NCBI GenBank assembly: GCA_024227135.1
Contig: JAAELC010000702.1
Location: 1 to 47,322 of the forward strand
DNA: 47,322 nucleotides
Source of the DNA: Gammaproteobacteria bacterium
GTDB taxonomy: Bacteria; Pseudomonadota; Gammaproteobacteria; Chromatiales; Chromatiaceae
Direction: 5' to 3'
Shown here: one piece after another, positions 1 to 9,360 of the stretch
How positions within the stretch are numbered: position 1 is the stretch's first letter
Layout of the letters: the number at the start of each line of letters is the position of its first letter
Notes under the pieces: generated by a model
The model's input: the letters and a program-made list of their open reading frames with translations, nothing else
Database searches by the model: none
What the model was told of the DNA's origin: nothing
Program-made: the position numbers and the translations under genes

Positions 1-31
1 GGCCAGGTGTGCTCGGAAAGGAGAAACATGC

Positions 32-1099
32 ATGCCATACCGACGCAAAGACAGTCCGATCTGGTGGGCGTCTTTTACCGGGCCAAACGGCCAAAGAGTT
101 AGACGCTCTACTAGGACAACCGACAAAGCGGAAGCGAAAGCCCTCGAAGCCAAGTGGAAGCTCGAAACGTACCGCCAACGACAGTGGGAAGAACAGCCGC
201 CGAGACCATTCGACGAATTGATGCTGGGTTACCTCACTGCCACGGCAGAAGAGAAGCGTAGTGCCGACAAGGACCGGATGCGCACTCGACATCTGCGGCG
301 CCATTTTGGTGGACGGGTGATGAACACCCTGCAACCGATGGATGTTCGTGAATACATCACGATGCGTAAAGATGAATCCGTGAAAAATGCAACCATCAAT
401 CGTGAGATTGCGTTGCTGTCATCGGCTATCAACTATGCAAATCGTGAGTGGGATTGGAATATTCCCAATGTAGCAAAAGGGAGAAAGCTCAAGGAAGACG
501 AGGGAAGGACACGATGGATCACCCGGGAAGAGGCCGAGCGGCTCATTCAGGCCGCTGAAAGCGAACCAAAGGCGCAGCATCTGGCGCACTTCATTCAGCT
601 GGCACTCCATACCGGTTGCCGTTCGGGTGAATTACTCGGTTTGGAGTGGCGTCGGGTCAGCTTGCAGGAGCGGTTACTTTTCCTGGAATCGGACCATACG
701 AAATCGGGTAAACACCATTCAGTCCCCCTCAATGAAACGTCGCGCCAAGCGATCATGGACCGGCTACGATTCCGTGCAAAACATTGCCCGTCGAGCCCCT
801 GGGTGTTTGCCAGGGAAGACGGAACACAAATCAAGGCGGTCAAACGGAGCTTCAACACGGCCTGCCGTCGTGCCGGAATCGAGGACTTTCACATCCACGA
901 TCTTCGTCACACCTGTGCGGCTTGGTTGGTTAGTGCTGGAGTTCCACTGACAGAGGTACGTGACTTGCTGGGACATGCGTCAGTTGTCGTTACCGAGCGC
1001 TATGCCCATCTGTCACCAGACAATGTGCGTGCTGCGGTGGCACGATTGGATGAACGAATGTCACGATATGGTCACGCTGGCGCATCCACAAGAAGTTGA
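32..1099 (+). CDS. Tyrosine recombinase / phage-type integrase
   Basis: A 355-residue site-specific recombinase that would insert or excise a mobile element by strand exchange through a 3'-phosphotyrosine intermediate. The N-terminal part (about residues 50-150) looks like a SAM-like core-binding domain, and the C-terminal part is the catalytic domain. The catalytic set is intact: Arg197 in the box I motif (TGCRSGE), His289 and Arg292 (HDLRH), His315 (LLGHAS) and the nucleophile Tyr324 (ERYAHLS). The ATG at 32 is preceded by AAAGGAG at a good distance, so this start is preferred over the out-of-frame ATG at 28. The gene points at the 3' end of tRNA-Phe 46 bp away, the usual arrangement for an integrase at the edge of an element integrated in a tRNA gene. 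The rest of the element would lie left of the window. Family assignment is firm; the element type is unknown. Confidence 0.95.
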   Translation: MPYRRKDSPIWWASFTGPNGQRVRRSTRTTDKAEAKALEAKWKLETYRQRQWEEQPPRPFDELMLGYLTATAEEKRSADKDRMRTRHLRRHFGGRVMNTLQPMDVREYITMRKDESVKNATINREIALLSSAINYANREWDWNIPNVAKGRKLKEDEGRTRWITREEAERLIQAAESEPKAQHLAHFIQLALHTGCRSGELLGLEWRRVSLQERLLFLESDHTKSGKHHSVPLNETSRQAIMDRLRFRAKHCPSSPWVFAREDGTQIKAVKRSFNTACRRAGIEDFHIHDLRHTCAAWLVSAGVPLTEVRDLLGHASVVVTERYAHLSPDNVRAAVARLDERMSRYGHAGASTRS

Positions 1100-1145
1100 A
1101 GCAGTTCGCCTTGCGCTATAACTGATTGGTTTTATTATAGATTTA

Positions 1146-1221
1146 TGGTGGCCAGGGACAGAATCGAACTGCCGACACGGGGATTTTCAGTCCCCTGCTC
1201 TACCGACTGAGCTACCTGGCC
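1146..1221 (-). tRNA. tRNA-Phe (GAA)
   Basis: A complete 76-nt cloverleaf on the minus strand. The acceptor stem GGCCAGG pairs with CCTGGCC, the anticodon stem GGGGA/TCCCC closes the loop CTGAAAA with anticodon GAA, the T arm carries GTTCGATTC, and the CCA end is encoded (1146-1148 as TGG on the plus strand). It is the likely insertion site for the neighbouring integrase, whose gene faces the tRNA 3' end. The gene is intact, as expected when integration restores the 3' part. Confidence 0.97.
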
Positions 1222-1234
1222 GAAAGGAGTGCGT

Positions 1235-1263
1235 ATTAAAGCGGGCGGAGGGGCTCTAGTCAA
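1235..1263 (-). promoter_or_regulatory. Sigma-70 promoter of tRNA-Phe
   Basis: On the minus strand TTGACT (1258-1263) is followed by a 17-bp spacer and TTTAAT (1235-1240), about 13 bp before the mature tRNA 5' end. The -35 box, spacing and position fit a strong housekeeping promoter. A short inverted repeat GGCTCT/AGAGCC (1252-1268) overlaps the -35 box. Confidence 0.75.
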
Positions 1264-1291
1264 GAGCCAGATCTCAACTCACTGATCCAAG

Positions 1292-1557
1292 TCAGGGCTT
1301 GGGGGTGAAAGCCTCTGGGGTTTCTGCCCCTTCTCCGAAGAAGAACTTCTCCATCTGCTCTTCGAGGAACTTCCGATTTTTGGGATCGATGGGGCTGAGC
1401 CGATACTCGTTCATCAGCATGGTCTGCTGTTGAAGCCACATCTGCCAGGCCTCTTTGGAGGCATTTTCGTAAATGCGCTTTCCCAGTTCACCCGGGTAGG
1501 GTGCCCGTTCCAAACCTTCGGCTTCTCTATTCAGTTTCACGCAGTTGACCATGCGGC

Positions 1558-1561
<4 letters not shown>
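1292..1561 (-). CDS. yggX: YggX family Fe(II)-trafficking / oxidative damage protection protein
   Basis: An 89-residue cytoplasmic protein matching the YggX family in length and sequence: the start [10 protein letters not shown] with the conserved Cys7, the [13 protein letters not shown] segment and the W-Q[15 protein letters not shown] segment. The family protects iron-sulfur clusters and is linked to labile iron handling. Its ATG overlaps the mutY stop by 4 bp (ATGA), so the two genes are almost certainly co-transcribed and translationally coupled. The mutY-yggX pairing is common in gammaproteobacteria and makes sense because MutY itself carries a 4Fe-4S cluster. Confidence 0.95.
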
Positions 1562-2631
<1,070 letters not shown>

Positions 2632-2648
2632 AATGATCTCATAACATT

Positions 2649-2660
2649 AGGGGCGCCCCT
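2649..2660. repeat. 12-bp perfect palindrome upstream of mutY
   Basis: AGGGGCGCCCCT is a perfect palindrome directly upstream of the mutY ribosome-binding region. It could be an operator or simply a GC-rich hairpin in the leader; the sequence alone does not decide. Confidence 0.4.
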
Positions 2661-3203
2661 TATAAATCGAATAGTGATTTCACTGCCTCAGGCTGCCTGT
2701 TTTGAATACCGGTCTCTGTGGCCTGTAGAACAACCAGATTGGTGATAATGGCCTGGATTCCCGATCAATCTGCCTGATAACAGTTGAGCCATCAACTACT
2801 CTGCTGTTACTGGGGTGCCAGGCCGGGGCATCGCTGTTACCGCTGCTGCCTGACAAACACCCAAAAGCCGCTATGGGTTTAGTATTCTTCTCTTGAGGGA
2901 TGGCACTATTGGCTTTGGCGACTCGTTGTGAGGATGGGTTGGGGATAACGCTCAGAATAAATCTCCGGTATGGGGACGATTACCGATTCCGTTTCAGGTG
3001 TATTTCCCAGACTTTCGAATGCGCCCGTGTCGTGTACTACTGGCTGCACTGAAAGGCTGGGTAAGTTTCGGGAGTTCTATGGATATCTGCCTGGGCGGGA
3101 ATGACGGTCAAAAACTGAACCTGACCGTCATTCCTGGTTGCATCGGTTCTACTCTTCACATTGCCGGCCGATTCGCCCTGTGAAAAGACTCCGTTCTACC
3201 GCG
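2661..3203. other. Non-coding gap between mutY and the AsmA-family gene
   Basis: About 540 bp with no convincing gene. A 61-codon plus-strand reading frame at 2998-3183 has no ribosome site and no recognisable content. The gap holds the inverted repeat at 3098-3134, described separately. Confidence 0.6.
3098..3134. repeat. Perfect 13-bp inverted repeat, possible dispersed palindromic element
   Basis: GGAATGACGGTCA (3098-3110) and its exact complement TGACCGTCATTCC (3122-3134) flank an 11-nt loop. The bases just before it (about 3080-3100, GGAT...GCCTGGGCGGGAATGACGG) resemble a widespread proteobacterial intergenic palindrome built on GCGGGAATGACGG. It could act as a transcript-end hairpin for the AsmA-family gene (minus strand), but there is no T-tract. 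Confidence 0.55.
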
Positions 3204-5360
3204 TCACTTGAAGAATCCTTTCAATTTGTCTTGCAGTTCTGCCGGGACTTTGTCCTTCAGATCTCCTTCCAGTTTTTTCTCAATCTGTTTTTTGATGTTT
3301 CCTTTCTGGCTCTCCAGCAGGATTCTGGCCCAATCCACAGTTACTTTCGGTGCCCCATAGGGGCCGGTCAGATGAACCGGAATATTGACGCCTTTGAGTT
3401 CCTGCAAGTCTTTTCCACCCTGCCCTGCGGCAGTTGATACCACAACGGCGGTCACCTTGTAATCCAGTGTTTCCGGAACCAGGCTCACCTTGCCCTTCCC
3501 TGTCACTCGAATGAAGGGGGATTTCGCCAGCAAGTCCTTGTTCACCAGCACTCCTTTGGTGATAACCCCGGAAGCACTGATTTCCGAAAAGTCTGTCTGC
3601 AGGGGTTGGTTACTCTTGGGAATCGGCTGTCCTTTGAACCGAGCTTTGGCTTCGCGTATCAACTGGGCCAGGTTAAAGCCTTTGACCGCGCCTTCTTCGA
3701 ATCGAAAATTCAGCTTACCCCCCAGATCACGCTTGAAGGCGGGAATACTGTTGCCACGGGTATTGAGATTGGCGCTGAAGCGTCCCTTGCCGGTCAACTG
3801 GTCCTTGCCGACCAAATCTTTTAACAGGGGACCGATCTGAATTCCGCTTGCCGCGGCATCGATTTTTGTCAGTGGGGTCTTGCCGCGAACGTCCAGATCA
3901 ACCCGGCCTTTATAACCCCCCTGGTAGAACTTTTTTACCTGCTGACCCAGTGCGAGCTTGCCATCTTTGGCCTTCACCGTGACCTGGAGCTGTTCTGCGA
4001 GCAGCTTGCTCACGATCAGTTTTCCGACGTTGAGGACGCCATCGATATTCAAGCCGCGCAGGGTTTCCACGGGCAATAGCGGGGACTCTGCCGATGCTGC
4101 CGGGGGTGTAGAAGCAGGGGCTTCACTGGCGGCCGGTTGGGCTGGGGCGGCGCCTTTCTCAGCGGGCGCAGATGACGGCGGCATGTAACGATCCAGGTCA
4201 ATAGCGTCCACATTGAGCTTGAAACCCACAGCGCTGCCCTGGAGACTGGCCGTGCCGTCGATCCGGGTGTCGTCCAGCTGAATCAGCAGGTCATTGAACC
4301 GGGTGGTGCTGCCCTTGTTTTCCAGTGTCAGGCTGACTCCGACCCGGGTCAACGCTTTGGGGTCAGCCATGGAGACCGAAGCCACCCCCTGGTCTGCCAG
4401 CCACTGGCGAAGATCAAGCTCGGCCAACTGCAGGTCACCCGAGAATGTGGGCGCCCCTGTAAGATCCTTACCCTTCAGACCGCCGGTGACATCCAGCCCT
4501 GCCGCTGAAAGCTTGAGACCGGAGACATCCAGTGATTCACCGTTCATGGCCAGTTTCACCACGGCCTCGAGAACCGCTTCCAGTTGCCCTCCCGGCAGGG
4601 ACTCCCCCTTACCATTGAGCTGCAGTTTCAGGCCGCTGACATCGACCATATCCGCTGATTCGTCGACGGAGATGGTCGCATTCAGTTCTACGTCTGCGGT
4701 GATTGCCGCCTCCTTGCCCTCCAGCATCATCGACATTGTCAGGTCGACGGGTTTACCCCGGGCCAGAGCCCCTGTTTTCAGGTTGAACTTATCCACGATG
4801 TAGGTCTGCCCGGCAGACTGGTCCTGCCAGCTGATTCTGGCATCGCTGATATCGACACCCCTGATGGTAAAAGCCTCGAGCGGCATTTTGGATTCGGATT
4901 CAGTGCCGGTGGTGGCCGGGTCGCTGGCTTTCGGCTGTGCATCTTGGGCCGAACCGCCACCTGCCATGTCATCCCAGTTGGTGGTACCGTCCTTTGCCTT
5001 GGCCAGATTGAGCTTGAGCCCTTTCAGCCCAATCGTATCCACTTCCAGTTGACGACTGAGCAGGGGCATTAATTTGACCCGCACCGCAGCATGCTCGACG
5101 GATGCGAATTCAATACCTTCGAATCCTTTGGCATTGCTCAATTCCATGGCGCTTATCTCTATCCCCAGCCATGGGAGCACCGAGAGCCCCACGTCACCAT
5201 CAATCCTGAGCGTTCTTCCTGTTTCCAGCCGGACCTTCTCGACAATCTGGTCCTTGTAATCATTGGGATCGATGATCTGAGGCAGTACAATGACCGCCAC
5301 TACCAGCAACACAACGATGATTCCGACCGTCCAGCCGATAATCTTCAAGAATTTTCCCAT
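3204..5360 (-). CDS. AsmA family protein
   Basis: A 718-residue envelope protein of the AsmA/TamB-like group, whose members span the periplasm from an inner-membrane anchor and are linked to phospholipid transport and outer-membrane homeostasis. The N-terminus has one membrane anchor (about residues 5-30, GWTVGIIVVLLVVAVIVL). The AsmA N-terminal signature follows (DPNDYKDQIVEKVRLETGRT), then long beta-rich stretches, an Ala/Pro-rich linker near residues 395-430, and the conserved AsmA C-terminal part (VKGFNLAQLIREAKARF, then DLQELKGVNIPVHLTGPYGAP). The frame stays open upstream to a TTG at 5390, but the ATG at 5360 lies 6 bp after GGAG and begins the typical anchor, so it is preferred. The gene reads away from its upstream gap and ends before the mutY unit, on the same strand. 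Confidence 0.92.
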   Translation of the reverse strand: MGKFLKIIGWTVGIIVVLLVVAVIVLPQIIDPNDYKDQIVEKVRLETGRTLRIDGDVGLSVLPWLGIEISAMELSNAKGFEGIEFASVEHAAVRVKLMPLLSRQLEVDTIGLKGLKLNLAKAKDGTTNWDDMAGGGSAQDAQPKASDPATTGTESESKMPLEAFTIRGVDISDARISWQDQSAGQTYIVDKFNLKTGALARGKPVDLTMSMMLEGKEAAITADVELNATISVDESADMVDVSGLKLQLNGKGESLPGGQLEAVLEAVVKLAMNGESLDVSGLKLSAAGLDVTGGLKGKDLTGAPTFSGDLQLAELDLRQWLADQGVASVSMADPKALTRVGVSLTLENKGSTTRFNDLLIQLDDTRIDGTASLQGSAVGFKLNVDAIDLDRYMPPSSAPAEKGAAPAQPAASEAPASTPPAASAESPLLPVETLRGLNIDGVLNVGKLIVSKLLAEQLQVTVKAKDGKLALGQQVKKFYQGGYKGRVDLDVRGKTPLTKIDAAASGIQIGPLLKDLVGKDQLTGKGRFSANLNTRGNSIPAFKRDLGGKLNFRFEEGAVKGFNLAQLIREAKARFKGQPIPKSNQPLQTDFSEISASGVITKGVLVNKDLLAKSPFIRVTGKGKVSLVPETLDYKVTAVVVSTAAGQGGKDLQELKGVNIPVHLTGPYGAPKVTVDWARILLESQKGNIKKQIEKKLEGDLKDKVPAELQDKLKGFFK

Positions 5361-5797
5361 CATAATCTCCGTAAACTTCTCCAATTCCAACGCTGCGACA
5401 AGAGCGCCTGGATTTCAATTCAATCCGCACCCTCCTTTCGGGAGGACGACCCGAAGGATTTAAACCTGGCAAGAGCGTTAATGCGCTCCTGTCGGGCAAG
5501 ACTAACATATTGTTGAATAGCGTACTTTCAGCGTAATCGGTTCCCTTCCCACCGGCCAGGTGAAACGTGCTGCGGGCCCGGGCAGAGACACCTTGCACCC
5601 CGTGCTGATGCATTGCATCACAGATGGGGAATGGGGCCCACCTGCTGGGACGTACAGGTACGGGGAAATACAGGGTGCCGATAAACCAGCGCGTTCAATA
5701 GTCAGATTATCGAGAACGAACGGTAAATAGACACTCGGCACCTGTCCAATTCCTGATTGCATCCATCAGATAGACCTGGTTTTAAATGCGCCTGCCC
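5361..5797. other. Gap upstream of the AsmA-family gene
   Basis: About 440 bp. The minus strand has an open frame of 86 codons at 5502-5762, beginning with ATG but lacking a ribosome site and similarity I recognise, so I do not call it. Small hairpins occur at CCTCC/GGAGG (near 5430-5447) and GAGCG/CGCTC (near 5473-5488). The promoter of the AsmA-family gene should lie here but no clear boxes stand out. Confidence 0.4.
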
Positions 5798-6106
5798 TCA
5801 CTCCTCCCGCCAGGCTCCGCAAGACCAGCAGATATGAAACTGCCCCTCGTTCAACTCCTTACACCCGGGACACGACCATTCGATCACATTCGATTCGGCT
5901 TCGTAGTAGGCATTGATCAACTGCTTCCCTCGGGCGACATCCCGATCATCCAGCACCCAGAGAACCGGAAATGCCATTGCTGGCAATTCCCCGGCTGCAC
6001 CGCTCAGGTATTCACCCTGAACCACTGTCCGAATATGGTGAGAACCAAGAAAGTCTTTGAGCATCTGCGCTTCTATACGATCCCCGGCCTGGTAGAGCAT
6101 TTTCAT
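5798..6106 (-). CDS. DUF2007 protein with C-terminal zinc ribbon
   Basis: A protein of about 102 residues. The N-terminal 70 residues match the DUF2007 (putative signal-transducing) family: start MKMLYQAGDRIEAQMLKDFL, then EYLSGAAGELPA and a V(L)WVLDDRDVARG stretch. The C-terminal part carries two CxxC pairs (CPGC and CWSC) that form a likely zinc ribbon. The reading frame is open further upstream into the hemerythrin gene, but family alignment puts the start at the ATG at 6106, with an in-frame GTG at 6118 as the alternative. It follows the hemerythrin gene by about 20 bp and is probably co-transcribed with it. The biochemical role of DUF2007 is unknown. Confidence 0.85.
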   Translation of the reverse strand: MKMLYQAGDRIEAQMLKDFLGSHHIRTVVQGEYLSGAAGELPAMAFPVLWVLDDRDVARGKQLINAYYEAESNVIEWSCPGCKELNEGQFHICWSCGAWREE

Positions 6107-6126
6107 CGACTGAGGCACCCCGGTCT

Positions 6127-6576
6127 TTACTCGAATCTGGCTGGAAACTTCTCGAGATAGGGCACCAGGTCGCGATCTGCCTTCAGCAGATGATCGATCA
6201 CCCATTGACGGGCAAGGTCCATCAGGTCGCTCCCCAGCATATCGGTGAGAACATCCCCATCAGAGACCTCGATCCCCGACGCCATCACCTTGTCAATCTG
6301 CTGATTGACCAACTGGAGGTGCTCCAGAATGCGCTTGTGCTCGAGTTTGTGGGCCGAGTGATTGGGATAGCCGATTTTTTGTTGTATGCCCTCCTCCCGG
6401 GTAAAGTGCTCTTTCGAAAACTCGACCAGCTGCTCGAAGAACATGGGAAGATGGGGCAGAAGATCGGGCTTACTCAATGCCAATTCAATAGAATTAAACA
6501 AACAGATCAGATACTTATGATCCTGATCTATCAGTTCGTTGCCGGTCTGAAACTTCTTTTGCCAGACGACGGGCAT
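6127..6576 (-). CDS. Bacteriohemerythrin
   Basis: A 149-residue stand-alone hemerythrin, a four-helix protein that binds O2 at a non-heme di-iron site. All seven expected ligands can be placed: His20 (DQDHK), His57 and Glu61 (EHFTREE), His76 and His80 (HKLEH), and His128 and Asp133 (DHLLKAD). Length is at the upper end for single-domain members, with a few extra residues between helices 3 and 4. No sensor or signalling domain is attached, so a soluble O2 carrier, storage or scavenging role is more likely than chemotaxis. It precedes the DUF2007 gene on the same strand and is divergent from the DUF2959 lipoprotein gene. Confidence 0.93.
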   Translation of the reverse strand: MPVVWQKKFQTGNELIDQDHKYLICLFNSIELALSKPDLLPHLPMFFEQLVEFSKEHFTREEGIQQKIGYPNHSAHKLEHKRILEHLQLVNQQIDKVMASGIEVSDGDVLTDMLGSDLMDLARQWVIDHLLKADRDLVPYLEKFPARFE

Positions 6577-6820
6577 GAGGACCTCTGGTTAGGGAGCTGG
6601 CTGAAGGAATTTATTGTTCCCGGATTATAGCCAAACAGCTTATATCGCTCAGCAAGCTCGAGTACATCAAATTTTTCTCTAATCCGGGCAGCCAGAGATC
6701 GAAACGTGAACGGAACACACCTTGGAATCATTTTTATTTCCCAGATGCATTGCCGCGGTACAACTCCACGCTGTTGATGGATATAATTCACCGTTAGCGC
6801 AACTGCCGAGTATTGTTCCG

Positions 6821-7465
6821 ATGAAAGCCACACGCCTGCTGCTGTTTTTTCTGCCCATTCTCATATCCGGGTGTTCCACAGTCTATTACGACACCATGGA
6901 GCAGGCAGGGTTCCACAAGCGGGATATCCTGGTGGATCGGGTGGAGGATGCGCGAGACGCCCAATCCGAAGCCCAGGAACAGTTTAAATCGGCCCTGGAT
7001 CAGTTCGCCTCGGTGGTTCAGTTGCAGGAAACCGACCTGAAACAGGCCTACGAACAGCTCAACGAGGAGTTCGAAGACAGCCAGGCGGTGGCCGACCAGG
7101 TATCCCGGCGTATCAATAAAGTGGAATCGGTGGCTGATGCGCTTTTCGAGGAGTGGGAAGAGGAACTTAATCTCTATCAAAACCAGCAACTTAAATCGAC
7201 CAGTCGCCGGCAATTGAACGACACCAGAAGACGTTACAACAACATGCTGTCAGCGATGCGCTCGGCAGAAAAGAGTATGCAGCCGATTCTCGATAGCTTT
7301 CAGGACAATGTCTTATTCCTGAAACATAACCTCAACGCCCAGGCTATTGGTGCCCTTCGGGGAGAGTTCAGCAGCCTGAAAGCCGAAATCAACCAGCTGA
7401 TCACCCGGATGAACCGTTCTATCGAACGCTCCAACGGGTTCATCCAGTCCATGCAGACCAACTGA
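6821..7465 (+). CDS. DUF2959 family lipoprotein
   Basis: A 214-residue secreted lipoprotein. The ATG at 6821 starts a short signal peptide (MKATRLLLFFLPIL) ending in the lipobox ISGC, so Cys18 would be lipidated. The mature part is almost wholly helical and charged, with heptad-like patterns suggesting coiled coils. The segments YDTMEQAGFHKRDILVDRV near the mature N-terminus and FQDNVLFLKHNLNAQAIGAL near the C-terminus are typical of the DUF2959 family. Function is unknown. An upstream in-frame extension to 6722 is ignored because it would bury the signal peptide. It is divergent from the hemerythrin gene. Confidence 0.9.
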   Translation: MKATRLLLFFLPILISGCSTVYYDTMEQAGFHKRDILVDRVEDARDAQSEAQEQFKSALDQFASVVQLQETDLKQAYEQLNEEFEDSQAVADQVSRRINKVESVADALFEEWEEELNLYQNQQLKSTSRRQLNDTRRRYNNMLSAMRSAEKSMQPILDSFQDNVLFLKHNLNAQAIGALRGEFSSLKAEINQLITRMNRSIERSNGFIQSMQTN

Positions 7466-7521
7466 TCAGAAGATATGGCGGGTGGACACGGGATACTTCT
7501 GCTATCCATTCTCCATCACGA

Positions 7522-9360
7522 TCATGTTGAAGTGAAAAGCCGGCCGAACCAGGATCTGGACGACTTGCAGTCAGCTGCGTCTTTCTTTCCACTCAGTTCG
7601 ATCGGCTTGGTGACGAACCCCCTCAGGCACTTGTTGCAAATCTCGTTGTAGAGACCTCGTGACTCTGCCAGGAGCGCTTCCTTGTCCCGCACGAAGTAAT
7701 CCCTGGAGATCGAATCGAACGCATCAACAATGATTTGAAACCCTTTGAAGGTTTCCGCGATAACAAACTGGGAAGACTCATCCTGCAGAAAACTCAGTTC
7801 CTGGATCATCTCCTTGAGAGACTTGTTCTGCTGCTTCTGCGTACCCATCAGGCCTTGCAGTTTCAGTTTGAGCGCTTCATTGAATTGCCTGAAATGGTTC
7901 AGCCGCCTGTCTGAGTTCCCGATCCCTCTATCCACTATTATTTTCAGCTGGGCGATGTTTTGAATAAGGTGATAAGTGGTGAGGTCTGAAATCAGGCTTT
8001 TAACAATTTTCTGGTCGATCTGCTGTTTACCATACGCAAGAAACTCAGAATTGGAATAGATAATCGAGTAGATTCTGATCCAGCTGGTCAGTTGTGCAGG
8101 GGTGATCAGCGTTGAGATCTCCAAAGCGCTGCGCTCCACCCGGTCGAATGATTTTTCAGCCGCAGCCTGTTCCAGGGCATCCGACAGAATAAACACATCC
8201 TTGAGGCAGACCAGCTTTTCCATTGCAAACTTGGCTCTTTCCTCATCAACACCGCTCAACTGACGGACTTCACGAGCGATACGCTTCAGATACTCCCGGG
8301 TCGCCGCGAGTTCGTTGATGATCAGTGTGCGGCGAACCTGCATCTGATTCTCGGCGCTGTGATACTCCTCTATGAAAGTCCTGGCCAGTCGTGCCCGTAT
8401 CGCAGCTTTGTCCTGATTGACCTGAGTCAGCAAGCCCTCCAGGATGATCCGGCCTTTCGACGCCAGCCCAGGCTTCCCCTGGTAAGAAAGAATCTCCGCG
8501 ATCCGACTGAAAAACTGCTGGCAATCCGACGAAGGTATCACTGACTTTTTTTCCAACTCATGGAATAGACGGTGGATCGCTATGTGCAGTTGTATCTGGT
8601 CTGATACCGATGGCTCCTCTCCGGTATCCAGGTAGTGAACGAAAAGCCGGGCACTCCGTAGATTAGAACCAATATCCGGTGCGACATTCGAATCTGATTG
8701 GTAGACGGCGAGTAAATAGGGTTTGATCGAGAGATATTTATAGCTGGCTTTAACACGCCGATAGAGTTGGTGAAGCACTTCATTCAGCGCATTGACGTTT
8801 TGCAGTGGCAGGTTGCTGTAGGGTTGAACGACTTCGATAACCGATCGTCGTCCCTTTTCGGTGCGCACCATCTCCCGCTTGAAATCTTCAACGAGTTGAT
8901 TGGACAACTGAGAGTCACCCTGGTCCTCCAGATCATCCTGATCCCCACGATTCCGGATGGCCGACAGAAAATCATTGGGCATTTTCACACTCAAGTAGAA
9001 TTCTGCCAGATCCTTACCGAACCGGTTGCCAAGCTGCTCCTGAATCTCGAAGTAGTTGGCCTTTATCGACAGACCTTTGTCCCTGTCAATGTCAGCACTC
9101 ACCTCATCGATCAATACTGCTACCACTTCATCTATTCGCGTAGTCCGGCACTTACCCTCTCTGATCAGCGCATGGCAAAACTGAGAGAATCCTGGTGTCC
9201 TGCGAAACTCGTCAACGGCCTCGATCAGACCTTTGACATCTTTTCCGCTGAACAGAATTCGCAACCTGGCGATCAATTCAGCTCTATCCCCAGTCGGTTC
9301 GGGTCCGGGATTCAACTCCATCACTACACCATCATTGATTGTGCCGCTAACATTAGACAA
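7522..9360 (-). CDS. Unrecognised large helical cytoplasmic protein
   Basis: A 612-residue protein with no domain that I recognise. It has no signal peptide and no membrane segment. Composition is rich in Leu, Ile, Glu, Lys, Arg and Gln, and most of the length reads as amphipathic helices; a coiled-coil-like stretch around LKLKLQGLMGTQKQQNKSL sits in the last third. The C-terminus has two Cys (NEICNKCLRGF) and a final CKSSRSWFGRLF tail. The start is TTG at 9358-9360, chosen because GGGGAG lies 7 bp upstream; an in-frame ATG at 9321 is possible but has no ribosome site. It stands alone, converging with the lipoprotein gene and about 390 bp from the next gene. Base composition is slightly more AT-rich than that of the conserved genes nearby. 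Confidence 0.85.
   Translation of the reverse strand: MSNVSGTINDGVVMELNPGPEPTGDRAELIARLRILFSGKDVKGLIEAVDEFRRTPGFSQFCHALIREGKCRTTRIDEVVAVLIDEVSADIDRDKGLSIKANYFEIQEQLGNRFGKDLAEFYLSVKMPNDFLSAIRNRGDQDDLEDQGDSQLSNQLVEDFKREMVRTEKGRRSVIEVVQPYSNLPLQNVNALNEVLHQLYRRVKASYKYLSIKPYLLAVYQSDSNVAPDIGSNLRSARLFVHYLDTGEEPSVSDQIQLHIAIHRLFHELEKKSVIPSSDCQQFFSRIAEILSYQGKPGLASKGRIILEGLLTQVNQDKAAIRARLARTFIEEYHSAENQMQVRRTLIINELAATREYLKRIAREVRQLSGVDEERAKFAMEKLVCLKDVFILSDALEQAAAEKSFDRVERSALEISTLITPAQLTSWIRIYSIIYSNSEFLAYGKQQIDQKIVKSLISDLTTYHLIQNIAQLKIIVDRGIGNSDRRLNHFRQFNEALKLKLQGLMGTQKQQNKSLKEMIQELSFLQDESSQFVIAETFKGFQIIVDAFDSISRDYFVRDKEALLAESRGLYNEICNKCLRGFVTKPIELSGKKDAADCKSSRSWFGRLFTST

Noticed and set aside
1-7. GGCCAGG at the window start as a second copy of the tRNA-Phe 5' end
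   Set aside because: The match is only 7-8 bp, in the wrong part of the tRNA for an att site, and is probably chance.
1252-1268. Inverted repeat GGCTCT/AGAGCC as a terminator between yggX and tRNA-Phe
   Set aside because: It overlaps the -35 box of a well-formed tRNA-Phe promoter and has no T-run, so a terminator role is unlikely.
5502-5762. Minus-strand frame of 86 codons upstream of the AsmA-family gene
   Set aside because: It has no ribosome site and no recognisable similarity; its composition looks like chance.
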